A stretch of DNA of 16,558 nucleotides from Emticicia sp031378715 (lineage in GTDB: Bacteria > Bacteroidota > Bacteroidia > Cytophagales > Spirosomataceae): positions 1 through 16,558 of the forward strand of contig JANNEN010000147.1 of NCBI GenBank assembly GCA_031378715.1. Reading direction: 5' to 3'. Below the pieces are notes generated by a model. The model was not told the DNA's origin, did not search any database, and saw only the letters and a program-made list of their open reading frames with translations. The translations under genes were made by a program, and so were the position numbers. Shown in pieces: positions 8,257-15,622 of the stretch; positions within the stretch are counted from its first letter, which is position 1, and each line of letters starts with the position of its first letter.

Positions 8257-8700
8257 TTACGCCACCGATTCAATAATCGTAACTTTCTGTATTTTATCGC
8301 CTTGACGAATCGCATCAACGACTTCAAGCCCTTCGATAACTTTACCGAAGCAAGTATGATTACGGTCTAAATGTTGGGTATTTGAGCGATTATGACAGAT
8401 AAAAAACTGCGATCCGCCCGTGTTGCGTCCACGGTGAGCCATCGAAAGTACGCCTTTGTCGTGGTACTGGTTATTGCCCGTCAGTTCGCACGGAATGGTA
8501 TAACCTGGGCCGCCACCGCCCGTTCCGTCGGGGTCGCCGCCTTGTACCATAAAATTTGGAATCACACGGTGAAAAATCAAACCGTCGTAGAATCCCTTCT
8601 TGGCTAAGGTAACAAAGTTATTTACTGCAATCGGAGCATCTTGCTCGTAAAATTCGATTGTCATCGTACCGCTATCGGTAATCATTTCTGCTTTTAACAT
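8257..8700 (-). CDS. Cytosolic cyclophilin-type peptidyl-prolyl cis-trans isomerase
   Basis: Speeds cis-trans isomerisation of Xaa-Pro bonds during protein folding. At 147 residues it is a minimal single-domain cyclophilin without signal peptide, so it should act in the cytosol. Catalytic landmarks: FHRVIPNFMVQGGDP (43-57) with the essential Arg45 and with Phe50, Met51 and Gln53; the GSQFFI strand (96-101); and HTCFGKV (115-121). The residue that aligns with the cyclosporin-binding Trp121 of human cyclophilin A is His110 in this protein (QHLDRNHT), so reduced cyclosporin binding is expected; this is an inference by alignment. A TAATTTTG promoter box (minus strand, 8737-8744) sits about 37 bp before the ATG, so it likely has its own transcript. 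Confidence 0.94.
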   Translation of the reverse strand: MLKAEMITDSGTMTIEFYEQDAPIAVNNFVTLAKKGFYDGLIFHRVIPNFMVQGGDPDGTGGGGPGYTIPCELTGNNQYHDKGVLSMAHRGRNTGGSQFFICHNRSNTQHLDRNHTCFGKVIEGLEVVDAIRQGDKIQKVTIIESVA

Positions 8701-8736
8701 ACTTTTTTTAATTTGGTAATTGATAAATTTTTACTA

Positions 8737-8744
8737 CAAAATTA
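8737..8744 (-). promoter_or_regulatory. Promoter -7 box of the cyclophilin gene
   Basis: The minus strand reads TAATTTTG, a perfect TAnnTTTG box. Transcription would start near 8730, leaving a leader of about 30 nt. No good -33 TTTG is visible at the usual spacing, so the call rests on one box. Confidence 0.45.
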
Positions 8745-8793
8745 ATACTTATTTACTCAGTTATTCTATCATTGAAACATTCAATCATTGGTT

Positions 8794-9780
8794 TCACCCC
8801 CCAATGGTCGTCATTGACTCCGAAACTACACTCGTTCGGCGACCCTCGGCCTCGAAGCCATCTTTTGCCCGATTTTGCAAAGCATTGTAAATCAAGTCTT
8901 TAATCTCGTCATCGGATAACTTCTGACGCATAAAATCTCTTACATTAAACACCCCGTCATCGTACAAACAAGTTCGGAAACTGCCCGTGGGCGTTACTCT
9001 GATACGATTGCAAGTGCCACAAAAAGTTCGACTAAATGCTGCAATTACACCAACCGTTCCTTTAAAATTCGGAATATGATAGTTATACGAAGTAGAGTTT
9101 GGTTCATCTTGCAGTTTGTACAATTCGGGGTGAGCCGAGCGAATCAAATCCATGATGCGGCGATAACTCCAAAACTCCATTTGTTCGGGACGCAAACCTT
9201 CGCCATTGAAAGGCATTTCTTCGATGAATCGCAACGAAACGTTCTGATTTCGAGCCAACTCAACCATCGACAAAATATCTTCATCGTTTTTTCCTGTAAC
9301 CACAACGGTATTTATCTTTACGGGAATATCGTGTGCAAGTAATGCTTCCAAAGTTTCCCAAACTTTCGGAAATTCGTCTCGGCGAGTGATTTCAAAAAAG
9401 CGTTGGCGGTCGAGCGAATCAAGGCTAAGATTGACCGAACTGATGCCGATTCGCTTTAATTCTGGCACTAACGGAGCCGTAAGCACACCATTTGTAGTAA
9501 TATTTATTTTATTGATGCCTTCGATTTCGGATAATTTCCAGAGAAACGGAATAATATCTCGCCGCACAAACGGCTCTCCGCCCGTAATTCTGACTTTACT
9601 AATGCCCATTTCGGCCAAAATCGTACAAAGCCGAATCATTTCTTCGTAGCTCAACAGATGCGGTTTGGGCAAATACTGAATACCTTCTTGGGGCATACAA
9701 TAGAAGCAACGCAAATTACAGCGGTCGGTAACTGCCAGCCGCAAGTAATTGATTGGTCTTCCGTGATTATCAGTGAGCAT
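8794..9780 (-). CDS. moaA: GTP 3',8-cyclase, molybdenum cofactor biosynthesis
   Basis: Radical SAM enzyme that converts GTP to 3',8-cyclo-GTP, the first step of molybdopterin synthesis; MoaC then makes cyclic pyranopterin. Cytosolic, 328 residues, the usual length. The N-terminal radical-SAM cluster is CNLRCFYC (Cys21, Cys25, Cys28), followed by the GGEP motif (67-70) for SAM binding. The second, GTP-binding 4Fe-4S cluster uses FCGTCNRIR (Cys254, Cys257) and Cys271. The chain ends in the conserved Gly-Gly (327-328), which reaches into the active site and is needed for activity, so the gene looks complete. No other moa, moe or mob gene lies in the window, so the rest of the pathway must be elsewhere. 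The 353-bp gap to the next gene, on the other strand, holds its control region. Confidence 0.96.
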   Translation of the reverse strand: MLTDNHGRPINYLRLAVTDRCNLRCFYCMPQEGIQYLPKPHLLSYEEMIRLCTILAEMGISKVRITGGEPFVRRDIIPFLWKLSEIEGINKINITTNGVLTAPLVPELKRIGISSVNLSLDSLDRQRFFEITRRDEFPKVWETLEALLAHDIPVKINTVVVTGKNDEDILSMVELARNQNVSLRFIEEMPFNGEGLRPEQMEFWSYRRIMDLIRSAHPELYKLQDEPNSTSYNYHIPNFKGTVGVIAAFSRTFCGTCNRIRVTPTGSFRTCLYDDGVFNVRDFMRQKLSDDEIKDLIYNALQNRAKDGFEAEGRRTSVVSESMTTIGG

Positions 9781-10133
9781 AGGGCAAGAAATCTTTAAAA
9801 AGCATTAAATTAATAACCAAATTAATTTCGTAGGGGTTCAATAAATATTACTCAATGTTATAAATGTATGTTAGGATTTTGATATGTTTTTGTGGGAAAG
9901 CCAAAAGATTTAGCTTTTGGTGCGTTTCCAGTACAAATGTAACAGCAATAGTCAGATTGCCGAAAAACTATTTATTAGCCTTCAAACAACCGAAACCGCT
10001 CGCAAATCCTACCTTACAAATTTGAAAGTTGCATTTGTGACTTGAATCCTGCCAAAAATTGATTTGTATTTTTGGAAAAAAACATCAAATCTCAAACTTT
10101 TCTCTTAATTTTACTCATCAAAAAAAACCGAAA
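9781..10133. other. Divergent control region between moaA and the BNR-repeat gene
   Basis: There is no gene here. The clearest structure is a hairpin at 9895-9929: outer GGAAA / TTTCC and inner CCAAAAG (9901-9907) / CTTTTGG (9914-9920) around a 6-nt loop. On the minus strand it would lie about 115-150 nt before the moaA start, in its leader if transcription begins that far up. I do not recognise the conserved core of the molybdenum cofactor riboswitch. A short inverted repeat ACAAAT/ATTTGT (10016-10021 / 10033-10038) lies just upstream of the plus-strand promoter and could be an operator, but it is weak. Confidence 0.4.
10042..10074 (+). promoter_or_regulatory. Probable promoter of the BNR-repeat gene
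   Basis: A perfect TAnnTTTG box, TATTTTTG (10067-10074), lies 22 bp after a TTG (10042-10044). Transcription would start near 10081, with a leader of about 53 nt. The promoter overlaps the in-frame ATG at 10059 and so supports the ATG at 10134 as the start of translation. Confidence 0.55.
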
Positions 10134-13100
10134 ATGAAAACCCAACTAACCCTAATAACCTTATTATCAATTACTTGCTTCGCTGGTTTTTCTCAAAAAA
10201 AGAAAAAAATCACTGTCGAGGCTATTCCCGTAATTATTTCAAATGCCATTTCTGCAACTTCAGCCGCCGAGCGAATGGCAGGGTTTGACCAAAGAAAAAA
10301 ACTTACAGAAACATCTTTGGTAAAAAATCTAAAATTCCGAAACGTCGGCCCAACCATCATGTCGGGGCGAATTGTGGATATTGATGCCAACCCCGAAAAT
10401 CCAACCGAGTTTTATGCCGCCTACGCTTCGGGTGGACTTTGGCACACCGTCAATAATGGTCAATCTTTCTCGCCAATATTTGATAATGAGGCGGTTATGA
10501 CCATCGGCGACGTTGCCGTCGATTGGAAAACCCGCACGATTTGGGTCGGCACGGGCGAAAACAATTCGAGTCGTTCGTCGTATTCGGGCGTGGGTATCTA
10601 TAAATCAAGCAATAATGGCAAAACTTGGGAGCATTTGGGCTTGCCCGAATCGCACCACATCGGACGCATCGCTTTGCACCCCACCGACCCAAATATTGCT
10701 TGGGTAGCGGTTTTGGGGCATTTGTACTCGCCCAACAAAGAACGTGGAATGTACAAAACCACCGATGGCGGCAAGACTTGGAAACAAACACTTTACCTCA
10801 ACGAGAACACTGGGGCGATTGACGTAAAACTCGACCCAAATAATGCCAGCACGCTTTACGCTACGATGTGGCACAAGGAGCGTTCGGCGTGGAATTTTGT
10901 GGAAAGTGGAGCCGAATCGGGCATTTATAAAAGCACCGATGCGGGCGAAAACTGGAAATTGATTTCGGGCGAAGGCGGCGGTTTTCCTGCGGGTGTGGGC
11001 AATGGTCGCATCGGTTTGGCAGTTTATCCTAAAAACCCAAATATCGTTTATGCCATCATTGATAACCAAGCGAATAGACCAAAAAAAGACGAAAAGGAAG
11101 ATTTGAGCAAACTTTCGACCAAAAAAATGAAAACTATCACTAAAGATGAGTTTTTGGCGTTGAGTGATGCAACGATTAATGAGTATTTGGACGGACAGGG
11201 TTTTCCCGAAAAATTTACGGCAAAGGCATTCAAAGAAGACCTAAAAACCGACAAAGTGAAGGTGCAGGATATTTACGAATATACCCACAACGGCAACAAC
11301 GATTTGTTTGATACGCAAGTTACGGGGGCGGAAGTTTACCGCAGCGAAGATGCAGGAATGACTTGGAAACGCACCCATAGCGACTACCTCGATAATATTT
11401 ATTATACGTACGGCTATTATTTTGGGCAGATTTGGGTGGACCCGACCGACGATAAAAAAATCGTAATCGTGGGCGTGCCAATCGTTCGCTCGGAAGATGG
11501 CGGCAAGAGTTTCAAGAGTATTGACCGAGAAAATGTTCACTCCGACCACCACGCCTTGTGGTTTAATCCCAAAAATCCGAAGCACTACATCAACGGAAAC
11601 GATGGCGGAATAAACATCACTTACGACGACGGCAAGACATGGTTCAAGGCAAATTCGATTCCCGTGGGGCAATTTGTGGCAGTTGCCGTTGATATGGCAA
11701 AACCCTATAATGTTTACGGTGGCTTGCAAGACAATGGCGTTTGGTACGGTTCGTCGAGCAATTCGTTTGATTATAATTATGGCATTTTTGAAAACGGCGA
11801 TGGTTATAAATTTCTCCTCGGTGGCGACGGAATGCAAGTACAGGTCGATTGGCGAGATAGTAATATTGTTTATGCGGGTTTTCAGTTTGGTAATTATTTC
11901 AGAATAAACAAAGCAACGGGCGAGCGAAAAAGGCTTGACGTGCCACGAGAATTGGGCGAAGCGGCGTTCCGTTTTAATTGGGAAGCTCCGCTCACGATTT
12001 CTCGCCACAACCAGGATATTATTTATTGGGCTTCCAACAAATTTCACCGAAGTTTTGATAAAGGTGATACTTTCAAAACTCTTTCGGGCGATTTGACCCG
12101 TGGCAAAAAAGAGGGCGATGTGCCTTTCGGAACGCTCACAACGGTCGAAGAATCACCGACCCGATTTGGCTTGATTTACGCAGGTTCGGACGATGGCTTG
12201 ATTCATGTGTCAAAAGATGGCGGTTATACTTTTACCAAAATTATGGACAAAACTGACCTTTGGGTAAGCGGAATTTCGCCCTCAACGCACTCCGAATCAA
12301 CGGTTTATGCGAGTTTGAATGCTTATCGTGCTGACCATTTGAAACCGTATTTGTTTGTTTCAAACGACTACGGGCAAACTTGGCAAACCATTGGAACGGA
12401 TTTACCAGCCGAGCCAATAAACGTAGTGAAAGAAGACCCAAAAAATGCCAATATCGTTTATGTCGGCACCGACAACGGCTTGTACGTTTCGATGGATAAA
12501 GGTATAACTTTCATGCGTGGCAATGGCGATGGTCTGCCGAGTGTGGCAATCCATGATTTGGTGATTCACCCACGGGAAAACGAATTGGTCGTTGGCACAC
12601 ACGGACGCTCAATTTATATTGCTGATGTGAAGCCATTACAAGCATTGAGTAGTGAGATTTTGGTAAAAAATATTTACGTAAACGACTTACCATCAATTAG
12701 TTATAATGCTTCGTGGGGACGAGTATTCAATAAATATGAAGCAACCGAAGAGCGAAAATATAATCTTTCGTACTACGCACGAGCATCGGGCAAAGCAATT
12801 ATCAAGATTCAAACCGACAAAGGTTTATTACTAAAAACCATCACTGACGATGCTGAAGCGGGCATAAATAATGTGAATTTCGACCAAGCAATTGATGCTT
12901 CGGCGAAAGATTATTACGAAAAATATCTAAACGAAGCCAAGAAAAAAGACGAAAAAGATGTTATGTTAGAACCAGCCGACGACAAGAAAATCTATTTCCG
13001 TTCGGGAAAATACAAGGTTATTTTTGAGTTAAATGGCGAGAAAGTCGAGAAAGATTTGGAGATAAAAGCGAGTGAGCGACGTTCACGCCGAGCCATGGGT

Positions 13101-13175
13101 CCGAAACCAACGGCATCGCCATCAGAGTTTGAAGAATGGTACGAAGAAATGGGTTTTGAAGAAACTAAGAAGTAA
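10134..13175 (+). CDS. Secreted BNR/Asp-box beta-propeller protein (VPS10/sortilin-like, 'glycosyl hydrolase' type)
   Basis: The biochemical role is unknown. Homologues are often named 'glycosyl hydrolase, BNR repeat', but I see no catalytic evidence for this. The 1013-residue product has a signal peptide (MKTQLTLITLLSITCFAGFSQ). Ten Asp-box motifs (S/T-x-D-x-G-x-x-W/F) occur, near residues 158, 209, 267, 403, 453, 496, 640, 693, 743 and 786, for example TTDGGKTW and SNDYGQTW. They mark the blades of one or two large beta-propellers. The GTHGRSIYIADV strand (821-832) closes the propeller region, and a beta-rich C-terminal domain plus a Pro/Glu-rich tail follow. A charged insertion (about 312-395, Lys-rich) separates blades. 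There is no type IX secretion tail that I recognise. The start is set by the signal peptide and the upstream promoter. The next gene is 67 bp downstream. Confidence 0.85.
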   Translation: MKTQLTLITLLSITCFAGFSQKKKKITVEAIPVIISNAISATSAAERMAGFDQRKKLTETSLVKNLKFRNVGPTIMSGRIVDIDANPENPTEFYAAYASGGLWHTVNNGQSFSPIFDNEAVMTIGDVAVDWKTRTIWVGTGENNSSRSSYSGVGIYKSSNNGKTWEHLGLPESHHIGRIALHPTDPNIAWVAVLGHLYSPNKERGMYKTTDGGKTWKQTLYLNENTGAIDVKLDPNNASTLYATMWHKERSAWNFVESGAESGIYKSTDAGENWKLISGEGGGFPAGVGNGRIGLAVYPKNPNIVYAIIDNQANRPKKDEKEDLSKLSTKKMKTITKDEFLALSDATINEYLDGQGFPEKFTAKAFKEDLKTDKVKVQDIYEYTHNGNNDLFDTQVTGAEVYRSEDAGMTWKRTHSDYLDNIYYTYGYYFGQIWVDPTDDKKIVIVGVPIVRSEDGGKSFKSIDRENVHSDHHALWFNPKNPKHYINGNDGGINITYDDGKTWFKANSIPVGQFVAVAVDMAKPYNVYGGLQDNGVWYGSSSNSFDYNYGIFENGDGYKFLLGGDGMQVQVDWRDSNIVYAGFQFGNYFRINKATGERKRLDVPRELGEAAFRFNWEAPLTISRHNQDIIYWASNKFHRSFDKGDTFKTLSGDLTRGKKEGDVPFGTLTTVEESPTRFGLIYAGSDDGLIHVSKDGGYTFTKIMDKTDLWVSGISPSTHSESTVYASLNAYRADHLKPYLFVSNDYGQTWQTIGTDLPAEPINVVKEDPKNANIVYVGTDNGLYVSMDKGITFMRGNGDGLPSVAIHDLVIHPRENELVVGTHGRSIYIADVKPLQALSSEILVKNIYVNDLPSISYNASWGRVFNKYEATEERKYNLSYYARASGKAIIKIQTDKGLLLKTITDDAEAGINNVNFDQAIDASAKDYYEKYLNEAKKKDEKDVMLEPADDKKIYFRSGKYKVIFELNGEKVEKDLEIKASERRSRRAMGPKPTASPSEFEEWYEEMGFEETKK

Positions 13176-13179
13176 AACC

Positions 13180-13236
13180 GTAGCACAATTCTCCGAATTG
13201 TGTTTTCAAGATTCACAATTTGGAAAATTGTGCTAC
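13180..13236. repeat. Double-hairpin palindromic repeat, GTAGCACAATT...AATTGTGCTAC
   Basis: Outer arms of 11 bp (13180-13190 / 13226-13236) are perfectly complementary. Inside, two local hairpins form instead: CACAATTC-TCC-GAATTGTG (13184-13202) and CACAATTT-GGA-AAATTGTG (13214-13232), each with an 8-bp stem and 3-nt loop. The element fills nearly all of the 67-bp gap and ends 6 bp before the COG0523 start codon. It looks like an interspersed REP-type repeat or a translational control hairpin; it has no T-tract and so is not a normal terminator. Confidence 0.75.
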
Positions 13237-13242
13237 AAACCA

Positions 13243-14238
13243 ATGAAAATACCAGTAAACATCATCACGGGCTTTTTGGGCGTGGGTAAAACTACCGCTA
13301 TCAAGCATATTTTAGAAAAAAAGCCCAAAAACGAGCGTTGGGCAATAATCATCAATGAGTTCGGAGCGGTTTCGATTGACCATACTGCCATCAATGAGCA
13401 AGATGGTTTGGTGATTAAGGAAGTAGCGGGCGGCTGCATTTGTTGCACCGCAAATGTGCCGATGCAGGTTACGCTTACGTCGATTTTACGCAACCAAAAA
13501 CCCGACCGTATCTTGATTGAACCAACGGGAATGGGCCACCCCGCCAGTATTTTGGATTTGCTACAAAGTAAATACTTAAAAGATATTCTCGAAATCAGAG
13601 CTACGATTTGCTTGGTCGATCCTCGTCGTTGGGCAAATGAAAATGTGCGTTCGCACGAAACTTTTCAAGACCAAATCAACTTAGCCGATGTGCTGATTGC
13701 CAATAAATCGGACTTGGTAGAAGTCGAACTTGCCGAAAAATTTAAACTTTGGGCAGAAGATCTCTATCCACCAAAGCTATTGATTGCTACCACAACCAAT
13801 GCCAAAATTGACATCAATTACTTAGATATGGCGGTTTTTTCAGGCAGAAAAGCCCTTTTTCCACAAGCCCATGCCAACGAGCATCACAACCATAGTGCAG
13901 ATGAAACTTCCGAATTAGCCGAAATTGGAAAACCGATTAAAAAGTTAGGTAAAGGACTCGGAATGTATAGCTGCGGCTGGATTTTTTCGCCCGAGGAGGT
14001 TTTTAGTTTACCTAAATTGCGACAATTTTTTGGCACACTTCAAGGTGTAAATCGAGCCAAAGGCGTTTTCCGAACGGGTAAAGATTGGGTGTTGATAAAT
14101 GCCGTTGAGGGCGAGTTTTCGGTGCAATACATTGCTTATCGTCGAGATAGCCGCCTCGAACTCATTGCTAATTATGATTTAGATTGGTTGGTTTTTGAAG
14201 TGAAGTTGAAGGCGTGTTTGCAGGAAAACAGCGTTTAA
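13243..14238 (+). CDS. COG0523 (CobW-like) GTPase, putative metal chaperone
   Basis: G3E-family P-loop GTPase. COG0523 proteins insert or deliver metals, best shown for zinc (ZNG1/ZigA-like, YeiR) and for cobalt in CobW; the partner here is not known. The 331-residue protein has Walker A GFLGVGKT (10-17), the family metal site GGCICC (Cys65, Cys67, Cys68), EPTG (93-96) and the guanine-specificity motif NKSD (154-157). A histidine-rich linker (HANEHHNHS, 210-218) may hold metal. The CobW C-terminal domain follows (about 240-310). I chose the ATG at 13243 (MKIPVNIITGFLG) because the Walker A motif begins ten residues in, as in the family; the longer reading frame from 13072 overlaps the previous gene. 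No zinc-regulator site, cobalamin gene or nitrile hydratase is nearby, so its metal is undecided. Confidence 0.9.
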   Translation: MKIPVNIITGFLGVGKTTAIKHILEKKPKNERWAIIINEFGAVSIDHTAINEQDGLVIKEVAGGCICCTANVPMQVTLTSILRNQKPDRILIEPTGMGHPASILDLLQSKYLKDILEIRATICLVDPRRWANENVRSHETFQDQINLADVLIANKSDLVEVELAEKFKLWAEDLYPPKLLIATTTNAKIDINYLDMAVFSGRKALFPQAHANEHHNHSADETSELAEIGKPIKKLGKGLGMYSCGWIFSPEEVFSLPKLRQFFGTLQGVNRAKGVFRTGKDWVLINAVEGEFSVQYIAYRRDSRLELIANYDLDWLVFEVKLKACLQENSV

Positions 14239-14321
14239 GGAATGGGTTAAAAAATAATCGTTTCGGCAGTCTGATTATAACACTTTCAAGATTCTTTTAC
14301 GTGTATTTGAGTGGAGTGTCA

Positions 14322-14464
14322 CCCCAGTCAATGCTGTCAATTTAAGGTTTTTAAATAGTTTCAAAATTTAATTAATCTCAGTTTCAACGCTGGCTGGTTC
14401 AAATCCCTGCCAGCGGAGAGTAGATAAATTCCTTAAATTGACAGCATTGACGCCGCTGCTGGGG
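14322..14464. repeat. 143-bp inverted-repeat element with 21-bp perfect arms
   Basis: Arms at 14327-14347 and 14431-14451 are perfect 21-bp complements (the right arm begins CCTTAAATTGACAGC). Outside them CCCCA (14322-14326) pairs with TGGGG (14460-14464) across an 8-nt bulge. Inside the loop a 7-bp hairpin CGCTGGC / GCCAGCG (14388-14394 / 14409-14415) carries GGTTCAAATCC (14396-14406), which matches the T-loop consensus of tRNAs. The rest of the loop is AT-rich. It has no open reading frame of note. It may be a non-autonomous mobile element, a remnant of insertion-sequence ends, or a structured RNA in the 3' region of the COG0523 transcript. Confidence 0.7.
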
Positions 14465-14496
14465 AAATTAGTTCGTGCGTAACATGAGTTATTAAT

Positions 14497-14532
14497 AAAA
14501 ATGCCATTCCAAAACTTGGAATGGCATTTTTT
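14497..14532 (+). terminator. Strong intrinsic terminator
   Basis: A 14-bp perfect stem (14497-14510 / 14518-14531), with core ATGCCATTCC and a 7-nt loop, runs into six T residues. It would end transcription coming from the COG0523 gene through the inverted-repeat element, or from a separate RNA starting in between. The rest of the gap to 14649 holds only a small UUCG-type hairpin (14559-14573) and the next promoter. Confidence 0.85.
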
Positions 14533-14599
14533 GTTAAAACCTAATATTATGCAAAACTAAGTCCTTCGGGCTTTGAAGTGCGGAATATGGGTTAAAAAC

Positions 14600-14630
14600 T
14601 TGTCTTTTGACGAAATTCGAGCTATTTTCG
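14600..14630 (+). promoter_or_regulatory. Probable promoter of the TolB-like gene
   Basis: TTG (14600-14602), a 20-bp spacer, and TATTTTCG (14623-14630), one base from TAnnTTTG. Transcription would start near 14637, giving a very short leader of about 13 nt before the ATG at 14650. Confidence 0.45.
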
Positions 14631-14649
14631 TTCAAAAATAACCATATTT

Positions 14650-15510
14650 ATGAAAAAGCTATTCGCTCTATTTTTTATTTCAGCCTCACTTTTTGCCCAA
14701 AACGGCACCGAAATCTATCTTCTGGATATTTCAAATTCAGATGGGAAACTGACCCTTTCAAATCCTAAAAATATTACCAATAGATTAGGCTACGACAATC
14801 AGCCGTTTTTTCACCCAAAAAAGCCTTTGATTTATTATACTTCCGCAAAAGATGGGCAGACGGATATTTGGTCGTACGATTATAAAAAGGGTAAAAATTC
14901 GCAGATAACCAATACGATTGATTCAGAATATTCACCGACCGTCACGCCCGATACGAAATATCTATCCTGCATCGTTCAACGAAAATCAAATGGCGACCAA
15001 GACTTGGTAAAGTACAAAATTGATGACCCACTCGAAATACAAATAATTTTTGAATCTCAGACAACTGGCAAGATTGGTTATCAGGCATGGCTCAATAAAA
15101 ATGAGCTAATTGCTTTTGTCTTGGGCGAACCACAAACACTTCATTATCAAATAATTAGCTCAAAAAAAGACACAATCATTGCTCAAAACATTGGGCGTTC
15201 TTTGCACTTGATTCCCCAGCAAAAAGCATTTAGTTTTGTGCAACAAGTTGATAAAAAATGGCTAATTCGAGCTTTCAATCCTTCAAAAAATACAATTGTT
15301 GATATTGCCGAAAGTAGTCCAGATTCGGAGCATTATAACGCTTGGACGAGCGATGGGATTATTTTGGAAAGCCGAAATGCTGAAATTTTGAGCTATGATT
15401 CTGCTACCAAACAATGGGAACAAATGATTTTACCCGAAAGTTTACCAAAGAAAAAAATCAGTAGAATGGCGGTAAAAGGCAATAAAATTGCGATTGTGTT
15501 GGAAGAATAA
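14650..15510 (+). CDS. Secreted TolB-like (PD40/WD40-like) beta-propeller protein
   Basis: Function unknown. The 286-residue product starts with a signal peptide (MKKLFALFFISASLFAQ) and is predicted to be periplasmic or secreted; there is no lipobox. Blade-like repeats of the TolB/PD40 type are visible: residues about 49-88 (DNQPFFHPKKPLIYYTS... DIWSYD) and about 91-120 (SEYSPTVTPDTKYLSC). Further weaker blades follow to the C-terminus, in line with a single six- or so-bladed propeller. It lacks the N-terminal domain of true TolB, and no Tol-Pal genes lie nearby, so it is not TolB itself. It has its own promoter-like sequence and is convergent with korB, so it is probably transcribed alone. 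It may bind a protein or peptide. Confidence 0.72.
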   Translation: MKKLFALFFISASLFAQNGTEIYLLDISNSDGKLTLSNPKNITNRLGYDNQPFFHPKKPLIYYTSAKDGQTDIWSYDYKKGKNSQITNTIDSEYSPTVTPDTKYLSCIVQRKSNGDQDLVKYKIDDPLEIQIIFESQTTGKIGYQAWLNKNELIAFVLGEPQTLHYQIISSKKDTIIAQNIGRSLHLIPQQKAFSFVQQVDKKWLIRAFNPSKNTIVDIAESSPDSEHYNAWTSDGIILESRNAEILSYDSATKQWEQMILPESLPKKKISRMAVKGNKIAIVLEE

Positions 15511-15519
15511 TATTTGTGG

Positions 15520-15538
15520 AGCGAACATTTTGTTCGCT
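15520..15538. repeat. Short palindrome AGCGAACA-TTT-TGTTCGCT
   Basis: A perfect 8-bp stem with a 3-nt loop lies 9 bp after the TolB-like stop codon. It has no T-tract. Its geometry (8-bp stem, 3-nt loop, directly after a gene) matches each half of the element at 13180-13236, although the sequence differs. Confidence 0.6.
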
Positions 15539-15564
15539 GTTGAAAGTGCATACTTGAATAAAAA

Positions 15565-15599
15565 AAATGCCCGATAAAATTTGCATTTTTCGGGCATTT
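15565..15599 (-). terminator. Terminator of korB
   Basis: Stem AAATGCCCG / CGGGCATTT (15565-15573 / 15591-15599) with a 17-nt loop that can pair further inside. On the minus strand it is followed by a run of T residues, and it lies 24 bp past the korB stop, so it mainly serves korB. It may also stop the convergent TolB-like transcript, with a poorer T-tract. Confidence 0.82.
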
Positions 15600-15622
15600 C
15601 TATTCTATAAATCTTATATTTT

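Noticed and set aside
10059..10133. An upstream ATG start for the BNR gene at 10059
   Set aside because: It lies in the predicted promoter and would hide the signal peptide that begins at 10134.
11241..12047. A 268-codon open frame on the minus strand inside the BNR-repeat gene
   Set aside because: It is antisense to a continuous gene with clear repeated Asp-box motifs, resembles no family and shows no promoter; it is a by-product of codon use.
13072..13242. A longer start for the COG0523 GTPase at 13072
   Set aside because: The extension overlaps the end of the BNR gene and runs through the double-hairpin repeat; the Walker A motif belongs about ten residues from the true N-terminus, which fits ATG 13243.
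14388..14415. A tRNA gene, suggested by GGTTCAAATCC
   Set aside because: The T-stem pairs for only two bases, and no acceptor, D or anticodon arms can be drawn around it; at most it is tRNA-like.
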